Part shown: positions 62,471-64,000 of the stretch, in pieces | Position numbering within the stretch: the stretch's first letter is position 1 | Layout of the letters: the number at the start of each line of letters is the position of its first letter | Source of the DNA: Bacteroidia bacterium | GTDB taxonomy: Bacteria > Bacteroidota > Bacteroidia > J057 | Length of the DNA: 64,000 nt | NCBI GenBank assembly: GCA_041391665.1 | Contig: JAWKNO010000003.1 | Coordinates: 310,001 to 374,000, forward strand | Reading direction: 5' to 3' | The notes under the pieces: generated by a model | Told to the model about the DNA's origin: nothing | Seen by the model: the letters and a program-made list of their open reading frames with translations, nothing else | Database searches by the model: none | Position numbers and translations under genes: made by a program

Positions 62471-64000
62471 TCAGGCAATTGTCCCTGCTGCATCCAGATT
62501 GCGGAGGTAGTTGCGATAAGCTTCCCTGACCATCCGGTTATTTTCGGAAGACAACTCCGGGTCAATATCTGCTAAAGCAAAAGCTGCTTCACGGGCAATT
62601 TTGAGGATGTCCTGGTCTTCGACCACGTTTGCGAGAAAAAATTCCGGTAGCCCGCTCTGGCGTGTGCCCAGAAAATCTCCCGGCCCGCGCAGTTCCAGAT
62701 CAATTTCCGAAATTTTAAAGCCGTCGTTTGTATCGCGCATCGCTGCCAGACGTTTTTTGCCGTCTGCGGAAAGTTTATATCCTGCCATCAGCACACAATA
62801 CGACTGAAAAGCACCACGCCCTACCCTTCCGCGCAGCTGATGAAGTTGAGACAAACCAAACCGCTCTGCATTTTCAATCAGCATCAACGTTGCATTGGGT
62901 ACATCTACCCCGACTTCTATCACCGTCGTGGAAACCAGAATATGAGTTTCTTTTTTGACAAACCGCGCCATCTCAAACTCTTTGGCGTCGGGAGTCATTC
63001 GCCCATGTACGATTCCTACTCTGAAACCGGAAAAATGCCTTTCCAGCAGTTCATGCCCTTTTTCTGCGGCCAGCAAATCTACCTTTTCAGACTCCTCCAC
63101 CAGCGGATATACGACATACGCCTGTCGCCCGGCTTCCAGTTCGCGGCGAATAAAACCAAAAACCTCCAGTCTTTTTGACTCACCAAAAACCATGGTTTTG
63201 ATCGGTTGCCGGCCGGGAGGCAATTCGTCAATAATCGACACATCCACATCGCCATAGAGCGTCATGGCCAGCGTGCGGGGAATAGGCGTAGCTGTCATGA
63301 GCATATTGTGAGGGAAAGGATTGGCTTTCTGCCAGAGCCGGGCCCTTTGCATGACGCCAAATTTGTGCTGTTCGTCCACCACCACCAATCCCAGCCTGTG
63401 AAAGACGACAGGGTCTTCGATCAGCGCATGGGTTCCAATGGCAATATCCGTTTCCCCGCTGGCCAGACCGACTAATGCTTCGTCCCGCTCTTTCTTCTTT
63501 TGGCCGCCTACAAGCAGAGTTGTTTTCATCCCGGCAAGTTCGGCCATTTGGGAGATTTTTTTAAAATGCTGTTCGGCAAGAATTGCCGTAGGTGCCATGA
63601 TCGCGGACTGGAAACCATTGTCTTTGGCCATCAGCATGGTCATAAAAGCGACCATGGTCTTTCCGCTACCGACATCTCCCTGGATGAGCCGGTTCATTTG
63701 CACAGGTTGCGCCAAATCGCGGCGAATTTCCTTCAGCACACGCTTTTGCGCATCGGTAAGCTCAAAGGGCATGTGGTTTTGGAAAAAATCGTTGAAATAA
63801 TTTCCGATCTGCGTAAAAGGATTCCCCAGGTTGTGCGTTTTGGCATCTTTTCGCCGCCCGGCAAGCATAAGCTGGAAGAAAAAAAATTCTTCAAACTTCA
63901 GTCTCCATTGCGCCATTTCGAGTTTTTCCCAGCTTTCAGGAAAGTGAATATTCATGACAGCCTCCTTGTGAGAGATCAGGCCGTAGCGGCGGATAATATC
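62471..64000 (-). CDS. recG: ATP-dependent DNA helicase RecG (5' part outside window)
   Basis: The frame is open to the window edge; the ATG at 63955 is internal, because RecG is about 690 aa and the N-terminal wedge domain is missing. Present are helicase motif I (LIQGDVGSGKTMVAFM), Ia (MAPTAILAEQHF), II (VVVDEQHKFG), III (MTATPIPRT) and V/VI (VDVPNATLMLIENAERFGLS and HQLRGRVGRG), and the RecG C-terminal TRQSGLPEFFLAN. RecG reverses stalled forks and resolves branched DNA. Convergent with the DUF1501 gene. Confidence 0.95.
   Translation of the reverse strand, partial: DIIRRYGLISHKEAVMNIHFPESWEKLEMAQWRLKFEEFFFFQLMLAGRRKDAKTHNLGNPFTQIGNYFNDFFQNHMPFELTDAQKRVLKEIRRDLAQPVQMNRLIQGDVGSGKTMVAFMTMLMAKDNGFQSAIMAPTAILAEQHFKKISQMAELAGMKTTLLVGGQKKKERDEALVGLASGETDIAIGTHALIEDPVVFHRLGLVVVDEQHKFGVMQRARLWQKANPFPHNMLMTATPIPRTLAMTLYGDVDVSIIDELPPGRQPIKTMVFGESKRLEVFGFIRRELEAGRQAYVVYPLVEESEKVDLLAAEKGHELLERHFSGFRVGIVHGRMTPDAKEFEMARFVKKETHILVSTTVIEVGVDVPNATLMLIENAERFGLSQLHQLRGRVGRGAFQSYCVLMAGYKLSADGKKRLAAMRDTNDGFKISEIDLELRGPGDFLGTRQSGLPEFFLANVVEDQDILKIAREAAFALADIDPELSSENNRMVREAYRNYLRNLDAAGTIA

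Overview
The window looks like a chromosomal segment from a member of the Bacteroidota. The reasons are a T9SS (Por) C-terminal sorting domain on a giant secreted nuclease, many lipoproteins and beta-barrel proteins of Bacteroidota type, a promoter of the Bacteroidota form TTTG-N20-TAnnTTTG, and almost no Shine-Dalgarno sequences. A Kazal-Hint lipoprotein, a caspase-FGE protein, Uma2 nucleases and hairpin-rich intergenic repeats suggest the Saprospiria (Lewinella/Haliscomenobacter relatives), but this is inference. No rRNA, tRNA or CRISPR was seen.

Layout. 1-8.4 kb: end of an ABC-F gene; then on the minus strand a Kazal+Hint lipoprotein, an LRR protein, a secreted endonuclease I with three FN3-LTD units, a beta-barrel protein and a GH140-like apiosidase. 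8.5-12.7 kb: first PSD1 cytochrome/DUF1549/DUF1553 plus DUF1501 pair. 12.7-13.5 kb: repeat region packed with small triloop hairpins. 13.5-16.2 kb: caspase-FGE protein whose C-terminus looks like a diversity-generating-retroelement target, with two Uma2 genes. 16.5-30.3 kb: mostly housekeeping genes (sugar isomerase, ChaN, DUF4412, UvrA, ECF sigma and membrane partner, nucleotidyltransferase, DMT transporter, glutamine synthetase-like protein, rhomboid). 30.6-39.1 kb: two paralogous TPR proteins and an alpha-2-macroglobulin-like protein. 39.1-46.3 kb: DinB, TPR, LysM lytic transglycosylase, GatA, TatA and an unknown secreted protein. 46.3-53.5 kb: accessory and strikingly AT-rich, with a PepSY-like lipoprotein, a decayed IS3-like element, and three minus-strand genes (membrane DUF3883 nuclease-like protein, RloC-like AAA_13 ATPase, multi-TM protein) resembling a defence module; the last is bracketed by 65-bp direct repeats. 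53.5-64 kb: GH95 fucosidase, DUF486 protein, sugar dehydrogenase, a 142-bp tandem repeat, L-rhamnose mutarotase, a second PSD1-DUF1501 pair, and the start-truncated end of recG.

How the genes fit together. Both PSD1-DUF1501 pairs lie near carbohydrate genes (GH140-like; GH95 with mutarotase and dehydrogenase), which suggests polysaccharide or deoxysugar use. Both DUF1501 proteins and the sugar isomerase carry twin-arginine leaders, and tatA is present. The strongest candidates for something undescribed are the caspase-FGE/Uma2 locus with its putative variable region, the hairpin array next to it (which shows a compensatory base change between repeat copies), and the AT-rich DUF3883/AAA_13/TM cluster.
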